Assembly (NCBI GenBank): GCA_028753945.1
Contig: JAPNXP010000007.1
Span: forward strand, 5,270,001-5,334,000
DNA: 64,000 nucleotides
Source: Hexactinellida sp. DTS-2022
Lineage: Eukaryota > Porifera > Hexactinellida
Direction of reading: 5' to 3'
Shown: positions 63,770 to 64,000 of the stretch, piece by piece
Numbering within the stretch: position 1 is the stretch's first letter
Layout of the letters: the number at the start of each line of letters is the position of its first letter
Made by a program: the position numbers and the translations under genes
Notes under the pieces: model-generated
What the model saw: the letters and a program-made list of their open reading frames with translations, nothing else
Databases searched by the model: none
Told to the model about the DNA's origin: nothing

Positions 63770-63966
63770 TACAGTCAGGTCTGCTTATTGTGAACAAGGT
63801 TTCGTCTGCTTAATATGAAGATTTTTTATTATGACAAACCCAACGATCACAAGTTAATAACTTACATAGGGTTTGTATTAAGTTGAGTTCGCTTATTAGG
63901 AAGTCTCTCTATTATAAACACAATTTTTGGTCCCTTGAATGTTCATAATAAAAGAACCTGACTGTA
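63770..63966. repeat. MITE R9
   Basis: A 197-bp element, TACAGTCAGGTCTGCTTATT to AAAGAACCTGACTGTA, with inner GCTTATTAGGAAG and GCTTAATATGAAG copies. Only copy seen here. Confidence 0.82.
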
Positions 63967-64000
63967 TTGTGAATCACTGTTTTCTTTGTTTAACTTACGA

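Noticed and set aside
1..64000. tRNA, rRNA, CRISPR arrays or bacterial operons
   Set aside because: None seen; introns, spliced animal genes and MITEs exclude a prokaryotic reading. Small ncRNA genes cannot be excluded by eye.

Overview
This is AT-rich nuclear DNA from an animal. Genes are split by GT-AG introns. The gene set combines general eukaryotic genes (CPSF2, VPS45, AP1G1, GTF2H2, COMMD7) with genes typical of flagellate-bearing animals (CCDC103, a CatSper channel, ARMH1, CCDC171, TBCEL), the gamete fusogen HAP2, a CD36-type receptor and a caspase-fold protein. Retained HAP2 and CatSper, a plant-like sterol delta-7 reductase, compact spacing and minimal introns of about 50-85 bp suggest an early-branching animal, possibly a sponge. 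That placement is inference; no rRNA or mitochondrial marker is present to confirm it.

Layout. 1-3724: 3' part of CPSF2 (+, six exons). 3862-4560: CCDC103 (+). 4697-6007: sterol delta-7 reductase (-). 6436-8553: HAP2 (-), divergent from a CatSper-family channel (8704-10287, +) across 150 bp. 10288-12611: the largest gene-free stretch. 12612-14501: NTPDase4/7-like (+), convergent with a PDE7-like phosphodiesterase (15110-16297, -). 16974-17609 and 18269-18532: HAUS2-like and MOZART2-like (+). 18776-22105: VPS45 (+, four exons). 22325-30450: CCDC171 (+, eleven exons). 31150-37610: ARMH1 (+, five exons), whose 4.45-kb first intron holds three complete same-strand single-exon genes (TBCEL, COMMD7, GTF2H2). 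38573-40219: a catalytically dead caspase fold fused to two SH2 domains (+). 40748-48017: AP1G1 (+, 22 exons), with an antisense coiled-coil gene in intron 2. 48607-50229: LRR/EGF/mucin-stalk receptor (-), divergent from a CD36-family receptor (50900-52432, +). 53202-58751: an 1849-residue spectrin-like, tail-anchored protein (-). 59533-63300: PNPLA6/7 (neuropathy target esterase type, -). 63639-63721: candidate last exon of a further minus-strand gene.

Repeats. At least eleven families of short palindromic TA-flanked elements (called R1-R11 here, mostly TACAGT...ACTGTA) are scattered through introns and intergenic gaps. I found no transposase. In eight short introns, removing the element leaves 41-74 bp, the size of the element-free introns. 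This suggests insertion into pre-existing minimal introns, always nearer the donor than the acceptor.

Functional themes. Many genes serve flagella, microtubules or gametes: CCDC103, HAP2, CatSper, HAUS2, MOZART2, TBCEL, probably ARMH1 and CCDC171, and the spectrin-like protein. Trafficking is the second theme (VPS45, AP1G1, COMMD7). Gene structure is split: most genes are single-exon, even at 1255 and 1849 codons, while five are multi-exon. The most unusual product is the pseudocaspase-SH2-SH2 protein.
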